Source: Isoetes taiwanensis (taxonomy: Eukaryota; Streptophyta; Lycopodiopsida; Isoetales; Isoetaceae). Taken from it: a DNA stretch of 64,000 bases. The first letter of the stretch is position 1; every line of letters begins with the position of its first letter. Made by a program: the position numbers and the translations under genes. Below, in pieces: positions 1 to 11,944 of this stretch. The stretch is taken from the NCBI GenBank assembly GCA_021234155.1, contig JAJEKV010000167.1:777943-841942 (forward strand), written 5' to 3'. The notes beneath the pieces are model-generated. The model searched no databases. It was not told the DNA's origin and saw nothing but the letters and a program-made list of their open reading frames with translations.

Positions 1-2983
1 ATGCCAGCTAATTCAAAACAATGTCTCACTAATGTGGCAGATGTATGAAGATTCAAAAAATTTGGTTTTCAACTGTTATCAACGTACACATCAAAATACA
101 CTTGAATTACCCAGCTTTTCTTGGTTTACTATTGCTAGGGGGTATAGGGCATTCGATTTCCTCTTCTATGTAAGTCTACTATGAAGTTTTCATCTATTGG
201 CTCTGTACTTCAAGGAGGTGTGGGTGATTGAACGTGTCTTCTATTCACTTGGGTTAGTGTTTCAACTTCACAATGCTGGAAAGTTTGTTCTTTAATATTT
301 TGATATTAACCATCTTAAAAAATTCAATATGGAGCTATTATAATGGAGATCCACAAAACAAGTTGGAGAGGCATATGGAATAATTTGGCATTCTTGGATT
401 ACTTGTGACAACTACTGTTTTTGGAATTAATCAAATTTCATCAGGATTATTACCATTCTAATTTGAGTCAGGAAATGGTTCTCCTTCTTGAGGAATTGTT
501 TTACTGCTGTGTTGGCTAAACCATGAGTAATCATATATTTTGAGAACATCCCTCCTAGTGTGATTATTCCTCAGCTTCCTCCTACGGCAGTGAGGATTGG
601 TTGATCATGCAAAAGGAAACTGAAATCTTTGTTGAAACTGAAACGCATTCTTCAATTGAATAAACAACCTGAAGCTATGAAGAATAAATCAAGAGGATTC
701 TTTAAGCTTTTTTTCGTCGTTAACAAGAAAAAAAAAAAAAACAATCCCATTCTAAATATGTCTTAAATACTATATACGGTGGTGTTAAAACTAGTGTAAA
801 TTGTAAATGTTGTGCAAAATATATAAAAAATGTTAGCCTGTGGTTATAACATGACATTGCCCATATAAATATTTGCCATAGAAAGGCAGAATGGTGTAGA
901 GGAAATCAGTAGTTTATCCACACAAAACCAGAAATCATGTCCCATAGACTAAGGAACCAAACCTGAAAAATTATATCCAAAATCTAATTTAGAAACCATA
1001 AATCCAATTCCAAATATGCATTATTCAAAACCTTGGTAAAATCTAAGTTCAAGTAAAATTTGAATTAGATATATCTATCATTCTCCCATCTCCCTCGACC
1101 ATCTCCCCCGATCACATGCGACTCTTCCCTTCTGTATCTGCACCTTTTGAATCCGTCGCCCTTCTCCGGCATTCCTCAATCGGTGTGTGCCCAGGTATTT
1201 CTTTTCGTTTAAAACCTCAATTCAGCATTTGATTTCATCAGCATAGCAAAACCTAGAGTTTAATTCGAGCTCCACTGTAAAATTCCACCCAGCCTGTGGA
1301 TGTCCGCAGTCTTCAATAGGCCTATGAATGAATTAGAGACTAAATATTTGCAACAAAGCTAGACATGTTACATCATATTTTGGCTCTGAAGATCAAGGAG
1401 AGAAATCTCTGCGTTTAAAAACGGGGGTCTTAGACCTGGCTATGGGGATCTGGAAGGTTAGATTTGAGACAAAGGGCGACTTTTTGGGTTGCCCCTAGGG
1501 AGACAAACCCTTGCTTACGTGGGATTCTGGCATATCCTATGTATATGCTGGAATATACCAAGGATATGTTGGTAACTTCTCCAAACCTATTGTTCCCTGT
1601 AAACTGGCAATCACCTGCATTCTGGATCGCAGATAATTCAACCAGGTAACTGGCAAGGCTGTGTCGTTCTGCTGTGTCCTACAGTTCCACCGACGAGAGG
1701 CAAAAAGGGAAAGAAGAAAGAAAACCCTAGATCGTATTTACTCCAATTGGCTGTAATTTTAGAGGGCCTCCTCTCTGACAAAACAATGCAAATCGGGATC
1801 TCCTGACCTTGGCGAGTTTACAATCCCTATAAAAATTGAAGCAGACCTGGTTAAGCTTTCAGATGGAACGAGCGGACAGGCTTGCTGTACGCAGAGAGGC
1901 GCCTAAGTGTAAATAACAACTTGATGGCTTTCTACACTGCAACTTTTGCCAACACGGTGGCCTTGATTTGCAGGAGCAGAGCAATTTTGGAGAGCCATGC
2001 TTTGGAAGAATTATCAGAACCCCTGTGTGTGATGACGACAAAGACTCCGACAAAGGTTTTGGGCTCCTGGGAATCAACTAGACCTCTGTTCCAGGCTTAT
2101 CAGCCTTAGAAATTGTAGCACAGTGGCTCCATGTGCAACGCTTCTTTTATATTTGTTTACACAACAGGGGATACTTTGGATTGTACTTTCCATTGCAATT
2201 CCTTAACTTGTTAGCAATAGTCCCAACAGCACGTATCAGCATTGGAGTTGCAAAAGAACCCACAAAAAGAAAATCCCAAGGCAAAACTATTATAGGAGAA
2301 GGTACCTTTGTGGAATTCGATGCAGCTCATACTGTGCTTGCCAAAAATCTTGAAGCAGGCCATGTGCATTGAAACATCGAATGTCTCTGAATTGGAGAGT
2401 TTCTCTGTGGCAAACGCATGGGATTCTTTAATCCGTCCACGAGTTTTGTGGCCAAAGGAAAAGATCAGCAAATAGATATCTTTAAGCCAATTTGAGGGCA
2501 GTGATCAGTTTTATGTAAAAAACCTTATTGCCTGCATATCTAAGTCTGCCGGTGATGGATGGTGTGAAAACATGACTTTGAAATATGATTTAAGCCACTT
2601 CACCCTCCGGCCCTAGCCCTGCTATTTCGGCGATTTTAGCAAAAATTTAAAAAGTGAAACCTTTTGTTGACTGTTGACGCTTCGTCGATTTTTTTTTACG
2701 CCGATAACTCATCTAAAATTTTTTTAGAATGTCAGAAACAGCCGCCGCTCCCAACAGCTTGCGCCCCAAAAATTTTGTCCCGGGACCTCTTCCTTCCTTA
2801 CATATGATTTTGGGCATGGCTATTGTGTGTTTAGAAAGGAATAATATCACGTGTCACGAGCAACTGATAGACTAAGAGGTTCGAGTCCTATGGTTGCTGG
2901 TTTGACTCGGATACACTTTTAGTGCATCATTATAGTCTTGAAATTAAAGTCCTCCAGGAATGAAGGTCGAGTGGTAAAACTGT
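1..2983. other. Intergenic stretch, no gene recognised
   Basis: Only short open frames are present and none resembles a known family. There is a short A-run near 728-740 and a pyrimidine-rich stretch near 1080-1200. A segment at about 2580-2800 has the mixed composition of degraded transposon DNA. The part nearest 2983 must contain the 3' untranslated region of the receptor kinase gene, which ends at 2984 on the minus strand. Confidence 0.6.
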
Positions 2984-5900
2984 TTATGGTTTCTCTCCTG
3001 GTTGCCTGCAGCGGGGTGGACATACTTTGATGTCAATGGGAGCTGTTTCCCCCAACAATATAGATACAACGTTTGACATACTGGGTCGGCTTCGTGGGTC
3101 CTCTTGGGTGCACAGAAACGCCACATGAAGCAGCCTGCTAAAAGCTCCTTCATCTACCTCATTTACAAATCTAGCATCCACGAGCTCCAGGTCTCTCCCT
3201 GCCGCATGATACTCCCATGCCTGTGCCAAAACATGTAAGTACTGGTTTTCATATGGATTAAAAACCTAATAATAGATGTAACTACTAGTTTTCAGATGGA
3301 TTGCAACCCTTAGAATGCTTACACGATTAAGTAGTAGTGGAAAGGTTTCAGTAAGATCAAGGCACTTCCGTCCCGTTATAAGTTCTAGTGTAACTACTCC
3401 ATAGCTATATACATCAGCTTTTTCTGTCAACTGGCCATAGAGGCCATATTCAGGAGCAACATAACCACTAAAAATGCAGTAGAAGGTGGTCAGTTGAGCA
3501 TTCAAATTGTACCTTCTGTTAATGTTTTCCTTGCACTGATGCTAGAAACACCACAATTTATGACAAAGAAATGGGGGCTTACTAGGTTCCTGCAACACGA
3601 GTGCTGACATGGCTTGCATCTTCTGGAACCAGCCTTGCTAGACCAAAATCAGCAATTTTTGGCTGCATCTTTTTGTCTAAGAGAATGTTACTGGTTTTAA
3701 TGTCTCGATGAATTATACGGGGCGAGCATCCTTCGTGAAGATAAGCCAATCCATGTGCCGTTCCAAGTGCTACGTTTACCCGACAATCCCAATCTAGCAT
3801 AATGGCTTCAGGGCCTGCCACAAAAGATGCAGGTTAAAGGGCTTGAGGGCGCACTTCAGTGAAGGCAAGCAGAATTAGGAGGGCCACATAAAGATATTTT
3901 ATTGAAGTTTCTAAAACAAGTTGAATGCTGTTCCTACTATCAGACCTGCAACATTTTTCCCACAAATGATAGATAAGTCATGAGGTAGTAAAACACATAC
4001 CAAACAGCACATGAGAAAGGCTGTTGTTCTCTGCGAATTCATATACCAGAATTCGTTCAGTGTCGTGTATGCAATAGCCTATAATTTTGATGAGATTCCG
4101 ATGCACCACTTTAGTGATAATAGTTACTTCATTCACAAACTCTTCTAATTGTTGTTGTAGCCTTGATGGATATAAACGTTTTACAGCAACAGTTGTATTG
4201 TCAGAAAGAACTCCCTAACAAATATAACCATAATCTAAGAGCCACACTCACGATAGAAGGTTTCAAACCAATGTGCAATCCAAAAAGCTCCATCTCCATT
4301 ATCCATATCGGTAAAGCAAAAATTGGGATGGAAATGAGTTTATACCCGATAGACTTCTCCAAATGCACCTTCCCCTAGTTTATTCTTGGGATGAAACTCG
4401 CTTGTAGCCAGCTTTATAGCATCATAAGAGAAAAATGTTGGTTGAAGTGAATGCTTGGCAAACTCTGAGAAGTGAAGCCAAACATGGTAATCAGCTTAAT
4501 TCATATTCATGGTGTTTCTATTTCTATTTTGACCTTTGAAATGGATATGCACTTTGCCAACATAAGCAAGCTATGGCAGGATTGCAATGTTATGGATTAT
4601 GCATGTTTGCTCATCTGGCAGAGGGAGATGGCAACTAAAAAGAAACAAATAAAATACAGAAGTGGACAGAGCATGACTTAAAGAGGACTAATATGAGATG
4701 CATGCCAAGAATCTTAATGGCAAATCTAGTCACATTTGAATGGTAAGATGTGTGTATAAATAAAAAAAGTGCCATGCCACACTAAAGGTGCCGTGATTTG
4801 ATTATAGGGCATGCGGCAATTGCCTATAAGCTTACCTTTCTGCACTCCATACCTCAGAGATAGCTTCTGTTGTTGATATCGTCTCCAAAGCAATATAACA
4901 ATCGCAGTGGCAACAACAGTAACAAAAACAGAAATTGGGATGGCTAAAGCGACCGTTTTAATTCCTGAAAGAATGAAAATTTAAATTACTCCAAATTGTC
5001 AATGTGGTTTGAATGGAAAATGCAAAACAATTTGAAACAAAGAACATGAGAGTGCAGTTTAGCGTTATCTAGCAACAGCAAGATAGATTCTAAAAATTGA
5101 ATATTGATAATTTACAGGGAGCGCATGTTATGTTGGGTTGTAGCATCTAAGAATAGAGGTCAATCCAAAGAGATCTTTAGTCAATGATGGCACCCATTAC
5201 TGTGGCATAGGGTTCTTCATAATCTGTCACACTGCTGAGAGAATTTCTATGCCCACAAACGTGCATCCTTTGCATACAATGGCCCGCTTACGTTTGGGCA
5301 AGGGTACGAGTTCTAAGTAGCTTTCTTGTTAAGCATGTTTTATTCATCAGCATCATAGCAGTTGTTCATACCTTATTCATTCATGCATAGGTATTGCCAT
5401 TTATTCATGCTTCAAATTTTTCCCAAGTATGTTAGCTTACTTGAGTGAGGTGGGTTGCAGCCATTTGAGCCAGGAAGTCGGCCATTTGGGCACTCACATG
5501 ATCTATCGGCCCTGTTGCATGCTGTAACATGAAAAACATAAGAAGATTCAAAAGGGTCCACATATCAGTTAAAATAATATTCGGTGTGCACAAACATAGC
5601 ATGCTCTTAAACCGAGAAACTACAAAGATCTGCCACTGTCAACATATTGTCACGCAGAAAAAAACACCATATTGTTTAATGCGATTAACACAATACGGAG
5701 AATGGAAAGAAAGATGCATACTTCTAACGCATCCGCTGTTGTAAGGGTCTCCTTCATAACCGTCGAGGCATTCACATCTGCAACCATCGACAACATGGCC
5801 GGGACGAGGCTGGGAATTTTTTTGGCATTTTAGATCCCTGCAGTACTGTTTCGGAAATGCCCATTCAAGCTCTAGCCCATAGTCGGCCTCAACAGTGATT

Positions 5901-6499
5901 TCTGAATCATTTCCCTTCTGAAAAGTAGTGACCCAGCTCGTAAAAGTGGTACAATTTGAACTCGATAGGTTCATGCTCTGAAGAAAACGCCTATCCGCAT
6001 AATGCATGTCGTAGCAGCATCTAGGAGTTCCGCACATGTTGGTGTTAAGCTTAGAAACATTAAACCACTGGACCATTGAACCATTGAAGAAGCAATTATT
6101 TTCACAGGCCGTAGTGTGCTTGCAGGAGTAAAGTATCAAGAAATTTTCATAAGAAATGGCCAGTTTGGTAAAGTTGAAGTTGAAGGCCGCCACATTGTGA
6201 TTAGAACAGTTGGATCTTGACGCCAGGGGATCTACGATGATGGATTTTTGAGAAATACCCAAAACTGTGTATTCCCCAGAACCTATGCGCAGAAGAAGAG
6301 TTGAGTTAGATTTGCAGTGTAGAAGGTTCTGGAATAAACGATGGCCGCACTCTGGCCTTGTAATGCTAAAAGGATATGGAATGCGTGTAGAGCCACATCT
6401 TTGGTCACATTCTAGAACGGAACCCATTGCAGATTTGCAGAGGAAACAGAACGAGAAATAGAGCCACAGATTCCTGCCCAAGGTATATTTTTTTGCCAT
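2984..6499 (-). CDS. Wall-associated-kinase-like receptor protein kinase, 8 exons
   Basis: Likely a plasma-membrane receptor Ser/Thr kinase that senses cell-wall pectin or a related ligand. Exons read on the minus strand: 6499-5722, 5521-5441, 4964-4836, 4464-4346, 4214-4001, 3814-3583, 3467-3323 and 3220-2984 (the last may start at 3241). All introns are GT-AG, and the frame stays open to give about 644 residues. Residues 1-25 look like a signal peptide. A galacturonan-binding GUB_WAK-type Cys-rich domain follows, with a WAK-type C-terminal Cys motif ([11 protein letters not shown]) near residues 245-258. A transmembrane segment lies at about 291-313. The kinase is complete: GEGAFGEV at 360-367, Lys381, HRDIKTSN at 476-483, DFG at 496-498, and APE in GYVAPE at 522-524. 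I chose the Met at 6499 because a hydrophobic leader follows it; an in-frame Met at 6580 gives a poorer leader. The kinase sequence and its many introns resemble the CRK/LRR-VIII (DLSV) receptor kinases more than classical WAKs, which is an inference. Confidence 0.9.
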
Positions 6500-6543
6500 C
6501 TTGAGAATGGCAAAGAATCCTTCCTCTCTGTCCTCTTCAGTGC

Positions 6544-6550
6544 AAATATA
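6544..6550 (-). promoter_or_regulatory. Possible TATA box of the receptor kinase gene
   Basis: TATATTT lies on the minus strand about 45 bases before the preferred start codon at 6499. Transcription from it would begin near 6520, leaving a very short leader and excluding the upstream Met at 6580. This is weak evidence from position alone. Confidence 0.3.
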
Positions 6551-6723
6551 AAGAGCCACCGGAACTAATAGTTTTTTCAATCCTCAAAACAATGAAAATT
6601 CAACAAATCTGTCCTGAGGCTTTTCGTGTATTTACTGGAGTGGAAGATTTTGGCTTCATTGATATGAAATGCGATGAATCAAATTGTAGTTACGACAAAT
6701 TTCAACGCAGAAAAACAACAAAT

Positions 6724-6795
6724 CCCGGCAACAAATACTTGAAGTGTTACCATGAATATCCCGGCAACAAATACTTGAAGTGTTACCATGAATTC
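6724..6795. repeat. Tandem duplication, 36-bp unit x2
   Basis: The unit beginning CCCGGCAACAAATACTTG occurs at 6724 and again at 6760, with near-perfect identity. A second duplication of a 32-bp unit beginning GTAGTATTTCCGGACATCC follows at 6871 and 6903. Confidence 0.85.
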
Positions 6796-6850
6796 CGACC
6801 ATTCAAGGACACTTAGAACACTTGCAGCATGGATTTAGAACATTCCCTTC

Positions 6851-7350
6851 AGTATTTAGAGTCCTGAGATGTAGTATTTCCGGACATCCAGGAATTTTTG
6901 TGGTAGTATTTCCGGACATCCAGGAATTTTTGTGGTATTTTGGGCCACCCATTATTCTAGGCAATATCACTCAGTGGTATGGTATTCTCGGCAAAAAAGT
7001 GGTATTTCTGACCAAATAAAGTGGTACTTACGACTAAAACAATGGTCTTTCTAGCCAAAAATTAAGCACGAAACTGCGCTGCGAAGCTGAGATATTTGGT
7101 CAGATCATTCTTGCAGCTTCGTGGGCAGCTTGAACTGCTTCGCCCTTCGAAACACTTTGGTTGCCTCTTCAACGTTAGTTTGATGAAGAGAGAAAGTGAT
7201 TTGAGCTCAAATAGATCCGGACCGATCCAAAAATACCCCAAAACAGTTGGTTCTGGGCTTGAAACTGGGAAGTGTACAGTGGCTGATAACGGGTCGCGAG
7301 AAATACCACCAAAAAGTCCAAAAATACCATATCCCGGACTCTAAATACGG
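6851..7350. mobile_element. Candidate foldback/MITE-like element
   Basis: The left end begins GTATTTAGAGTCC and the right end closes GGACTCTAAATAC. The next ~50 bases inward are also inverted copies at roughly 75% by eye, rich in the phrase GTGGTATTT. The interior of about 380 bases has no convincing coding sequence. No clear target-site duplication was seen, so the exact ends and class are uncertain. Confidence 0.4.
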
Positions 7351-7637
7351 CGGTCCCAGAACATTCATCAGACATGGATTCATCCATTCTATCATAATCG
7401 CCTGGCCCTTAGTTAGTGGGGCTCGGCCCATTTACACAACTAGCTTTCTTGCCAACCTTAAGGTGTTTAAGGTGTTAGGTATAATTATATATTTGGGGCA
7501 ATGGGTAGGCCCACTAAGAAAACAAGGTGGTGTGCACGGAGGGTTGCCTTGTGTTTGGATAGTGTGTTTGCTTGAAGGATTAGATTAGATCTTAATCTTA
7601 AAAAGCTTGAAAGATTAGATAGATCTCAAACTTCTTT

Positions 7638-7808
7638 GTATGGGCCACATGACAGAATATTTGAAGTAATCGTTAACTTACTAAAATGTATGGGCCACAT
7701 GGCAAGACATTTGAAGTAATGGTTTACTCACTAAAATGTAATCGTTGACTTACTAAATTGTATGGACCACATGACAAGACATTTGAAGTAATCGTTGACT
7801 TACTAAAA
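7638..7808. repeat. Degenerate tandem repeat, ~50-bp unit x3
   Basis: A unit beginning TGTATGGGCCACATG and ending in a phrase like ACTTACTAAAATG occurs at about 7638, 7688 and 7759. The third copy is displaced by an extra 21 bases that repeat part of the unit. Confidence 0.8.
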
Positions 7809-8649
7809 ATCACAAGGTCTCGATGAAAATTGGATTTCAAAGGATGTAGCCATTATATTTTCATAGGGACATTTCTTAGATCCAAAAATTGTGTTGATAA
7901 TATCCTACAAGAAAATTTATCGTGGTAGCCAAGGCCGCCGCGAACATTTCTCTTTTTCCACTCCCGGCATGTGGCGAAGTGAGTCAGTATATAGGGATGT
8001 TTGTGGCGGCCAAGCTAACATGGGCTAACATTTATTTGTGACTCACTTATAGATTGGAATTATGCCTAGTAATAATAGATATGTGTCATAGTAATGCTTA
8101 AAAGACGATGCATTTGTTAATGTAATGTGCCTGTTGTTGCTAAATAGTTATTTTCTAGCAAAAAGTGAAAAATCTTCAACTTTGAATAGGAAACACAACT
8201 ATCCGTGGGCGTCGCCTCAAGGAATTTCCTCGATCTGAACTTTTCCTAGTACATATCACCTAGAAAAGCAAATAAACAATTATTCCTAGGATGGATCCTA
8301 AGATACAAACAAGTGGCCAGTGAAGTGGTGTTCTCATTGAGCTTTGTAAAACATTGAGTACAAATGGATCCCTCACTAGGGATAGATAAATTTGAAAATA
8401 TGAACTTTAAATGCTCCGAAACTAGACAATCATCGAGAGCATGATGAAACTGAAGAATACAACATAAAAAATGGTTTAATCCGCCACTTGATTGATGCAA
8501 AGGTGAGAAGATCCGGTGACTGCTCCTCATCGGGAAGAAGAACCACGCCCCCACGCACTATGGCAACCACAAAGCCTTAACCAATCCTGCAGAATCAAGG
8601 CTGAAAGAAAAATGATTCGTCAATGAGTTAGATGCCATAGGCAAGAAGA
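7809..8649. other. No gene recognised; one short direct repeat
   Basis: No credible coding region is visible. The 37-bp sequence at 8282-8318 (beginning ATTCCTAGGATGG) recurs with one mismatch at 9176-9212, immediately after the first 160-bp repeat. This suggests both belong to one rearranged repetitive element. Confidence 0.6.
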
Positions 8650-8914
8650 CTCGGAGGCTCCAGGGCCACGCCGAGAAAGAAACAACAGCCGACCAATCGG
8701 GAACCGTCCGCGGAATGACCATCGCGGGAAAAACAACCGATTAGTGCTGCCTCGGAGGCTATAGTGCCACGCCGAGAAAAAACAATAAATATGATCTCGG
8801 AGGCAACAGAGCCACGCCGAGAGAAAACATGAATAATAAATATTGACTCAGAGGCTACAAAGCCACACGAGAGAAAACATGAATGAATAAATAAAATACT
8901 AGTGCCATGCCGAG
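8650..8914. repeat. Cluster of short hairpin repeats, 5 units
   Basis: Units of about 26 bases lie at 8650-8675, 8751-8776, 8796-8821, 8848-8871 and (partial) 8901-8914. They begin CTCGGAGGC and end GCCACGCCGAG, so each can fold with a CTCGG/CCGAG stem. The spacers are A-rich and differ from one another. No protein or RNA gene explains them. Confidence 0.75.
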
Positions 8915-9018
8915 AAAGAGTAAACCAATAAGTATGTCTCAATCGAGTAAGATGAATCACAACCAAAACACTAGACCCTCTGAAAACCACAGATACAAGT
9001 CCAGAGGGAGGGGGGGCG

Positions 9019-9178
9019 GGAAACTTGTAGAGGCAAAAGGGAAAGAATGAAAAGGAGCTCAAGAGAACGCCGATGAGCAAAAAAGAAAAATGAAGTAGTA
9101 TAAATAGGAGAGGCGAGGAAGGGCGTCCCCATCCAAGGAATGTCGGTTCTATTGCTATCGCAATAGAACCGTGGCATT
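9019..9178. repeat. 160-bp direct repeat, copy 1
   Basis: This copy is identical to 11504-11663 except for one base. It carries TATAAATA on the plus strand at about 9099 and, near its right end (9144-9171), a perfect 12-bp-arm hairpin with arms CGGTTCTATTGC and GCAATAGAACCG. The two copies may be short terminal repeats of a non-coding element spanning 9019-11663. I could not find a clean primer-binding site or target-site duplication. Confidence 0.8.
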
Positions 9179-11503
9179 CCTAGGATGGGTCCTAAGATAC
9201 AAACAAGTGGCCGATAGAAGAGGAATCTACATCAAGAAGCATGAAGCAAACTAGGCTGACTGGAGACATATATGCCACTAGAACAAATGCGCCAACTATG
9301 AACAAATGATATAAATTATTCAAAATGACTATAAGATCAGCATAATGGTTATAGAGACAGACTAGTCTCATCAGAACCGACGAAAAAGAAAAAGACTATA
9401 GCACCACCATGACTTAAAAAACAAAGTCACCAATTAAGAAGTACTAGCAATGCCTAAGATGCATCGGTTAATAACGCTTCATCGAAATCGCAAAACCAAG
9501 CGATGATACTGCAAAAGCTTGAGAGTGGATGTACATCTAACCATGCAAAATGCCCTGCAAAGGACTGGTACCTTGCACCTGCTACCTCAAGCCGCGATCT
9601 CCAAATAAATATAAAATACCTCGATTCGTGGAAAGTGAAGCTCTTCGGAGTACAACCAAGAGAACTCAACAATATCTCTAACAAAGAGACGATGGGAGAT
9701 CCTCTTGGTATATGACATTGTATGGCCACATAGCTCCTGAAAAAACACTGCACTAAAAAGAAAACAATATCTACCATAAAGCGAAATCGGCAAATTTCGT
9801 CTATATTAAGTTGCAATAAATGTGGATCTATGGTACAAAACCCAACATATAATAACATGTTGTTCTAAAACACCATCAATATCATTGGTAAGAAAGAAAC
9901 TATTCATGAAGCAAAAGTTGGCACGAGACTATACTTACCCAGAGAAGGGGCATCAATGATGTCACTACACATACGAAAGAACCAAATCACCAAATTATCA
10001 ACTTACAGGGATGCTTTGGAGATCCCAAAGCATTGACATACGAAATATCGCTTAGCATGTGTGCGCATCTATAAATGAATAAAGCTCGAGGAAATTTAGC
10101 ATGCCCATCTTCCAAGGAGCACAAGTATACAATGCGCAATATCAGTGGAGAAAACCAAAGCAGAAAGAAAACATTAAGTCGAGAAACTTGGAGGGAACCA
10201 AACCTTGCAATCAGAGAGAGTGAAAACACGAGCAATCTAGCCACCACACTAAGATCAACTCGTTAGGCCAAAGTAAAACAACTTAATTAACTTGAAACTG
10301 GATACCTAGCGTCAGCGTCCCATGAACAAAGGAAAAGGCCGGCACCATTACCACTTGCTCTCAAACAAGACGAAACCAGAATTCCTTATTCTAATCCTCT
10401 ATCGATGCCGCAAACCTCATAAACGAATGCAAAGTACTTCCATATGAAAAAATGAGTTGTGCTATAGTGCTCTATATGCCCCAGCATAAGAAGATGTTCT
10501 AAAAGCCCAATTGTAAATGTTCAAAAAACTACTACGAGAACAAATGCAGACCTTATGGATAAGCCAAGCAAGAACATAGTACAACAGGACAACATGTAAT
10601 AAGAACCAAGGAAACAATTCGAAAACAAGAAACCATAAGTGGACAACAGGGACCTGGTATCGCAGCCTACAGAAAAATAAGGGGAACCGAACTCCCGCTA
10701 TCCCCTGAAGATATTATGACAGAGGCGGCGACTGAACAAGACAGGGCTATACGATTTGCTATAAGTGGAGTTTGCCAAGAGAGCCAAGAGAAAACGATAG
10801 GGATAATAAGACAGGGATAGGGCAAACAACAGAAACAAGGGTCGGATTAGAATGGGAAAGCCACAAGCAACAGAGTCGGCCAAGAGTCGGCCAACACCAA
10901 ACCCGACAGAAAACCGGCTATGGAGACACGATGCAAGCCAGAAAAACTCCGTGAAACTAGAAAATCGAAATGATAGAGAGGAAATTGGAACTCAGACAGC
11001 AGATCGATTTAAGAAAGAATGGAACAGGAGCAATACGATTTGCTAGCAAGGAAAGGCCGAAGCTCAACCTGCCTGCCAGAACATTCCAGAAAAAAGCAGA
11101 GCCAAAACAAAATAGCTCAAGAAATCGCATGCATAAAAGGATGGAGAGGGGGAAAACCGCAGGAAGCAAAACGCAGCAGATCCAAACAAAAACTAAAAAC
11201 AGGTCGGCCAAGGAAGGAAAAGAATCTCGAAGCAGAAACCACAAAGCAACCAGATGCACCCAAAACAAACCGAAAAAATAGAAAAAGAGAAACTCACCGC
11301 TGAAGACGAATCTTGAAAACCAACCACAACCCGTTGCAGAGCCCGAAACTGGAAAACCAGTGTATAGCAAAGGACAAAAGGACCACAGATCCAGAGCCAC
11401 CAACATAACCTGCAACCCGATTAACCTATTGGATTCGATGCACTAATCTAGATGTGGAACTGGTAGGAGATAGTACGGCTTTGGTGATTGGTGAGTGAGA
11501 ATA
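9179..11503. other. Non-coding interior between the 160-bp repeats
   Basis: The plus strand is A- and purine-rich and the open frames on the minus strand are low-complexity, F/L/S-rich shadows. No domain is recognisable. This fits a large non-autonomous element body, or a leader region, rather than a host gene. Confidence 0.45.
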
Positions 11504-11663
11504 GGAAACTTGTAGAGGCAAAAGGGAAAGAATGAAAAGGAGCTCAAGAGAACGCCGATGAGCGAAAAAGAAAAATGAAGTAGTATAAATAGGAGAGGCG
11601 AGGAAGGGCGTCCCCATCCAAGGAATGTCGGTTCTATTGCTATCGCAATAGAACCGTGGCATT
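11504..11663. repeat. 160-bp direct repeat, copy 2
   Basis: Partner of 9019-9178, with one mismatch in 160 bases, so the duplication is recent or gene-converted. The same TATAAATA and 12-bp-arm hairpin are present. Confidence 0.8.
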
Positions 11664-11847
11664 GTGACGGTGTGAACAATTACAGTTGTGACTGTGTAAT
11701 TCAGAAAGAGATGCGATCGAGAAAACAATATAAAAATCAATACATGTGTTGTCATCCAACTAACTCTTTCAGATTGTCATGGAAAAAAATGCAAAAACAA
11801 CACTACTATGACCATCATTTAGCGCAGAAGAACAAAAAGAATAAAGA

Positions 11848-11944
11848 ACCTAGAATAAACTTAGTAGACATTTTAGGTGCAAGGTACACATAGAATAAAC
11901 GACCTAGAATAAACTTAGTAGACATTTTAGGTGCAAGGTACACA
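11848..11944. repeat. Tandem duplication, 43 bp at 54-bp spacing
   Basis: A 43-bp sequence beginning ACCTAGAATAAACTTAG occurs at 11848-11890 and, identically, at 11902-11944. The second copy runs into the target-site duplication of the adjoining LINE. Confidence 0.85.

Noticed and set aside
2877-2887. GGTTCGAGTCC, a tRNA/SINE B-box match
   Set aside because: No A-box stands at the right distance upstream and no cloverleaf or SINE tail could be drawn.
8650-8914. CRISPR-like look of the hairpin repeat cluster
   Set aside because: Units are imperfect, spacer lengths vary twofold, there are no cas genes, and the context is a plant nuclear genome.
9144-9171. Hairpin near a repeat end as a Helitron 3' terminus
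   Set aside because: No CTRR follows the hairpin on either strand at the expected distance.
8628-9177. Minus-strand open frames of 68-150 residues
   Set aside because: They are low-complexity F/L/S/R-rich translations of the A-rich repeat region, partly duplicated at 11443-11755.
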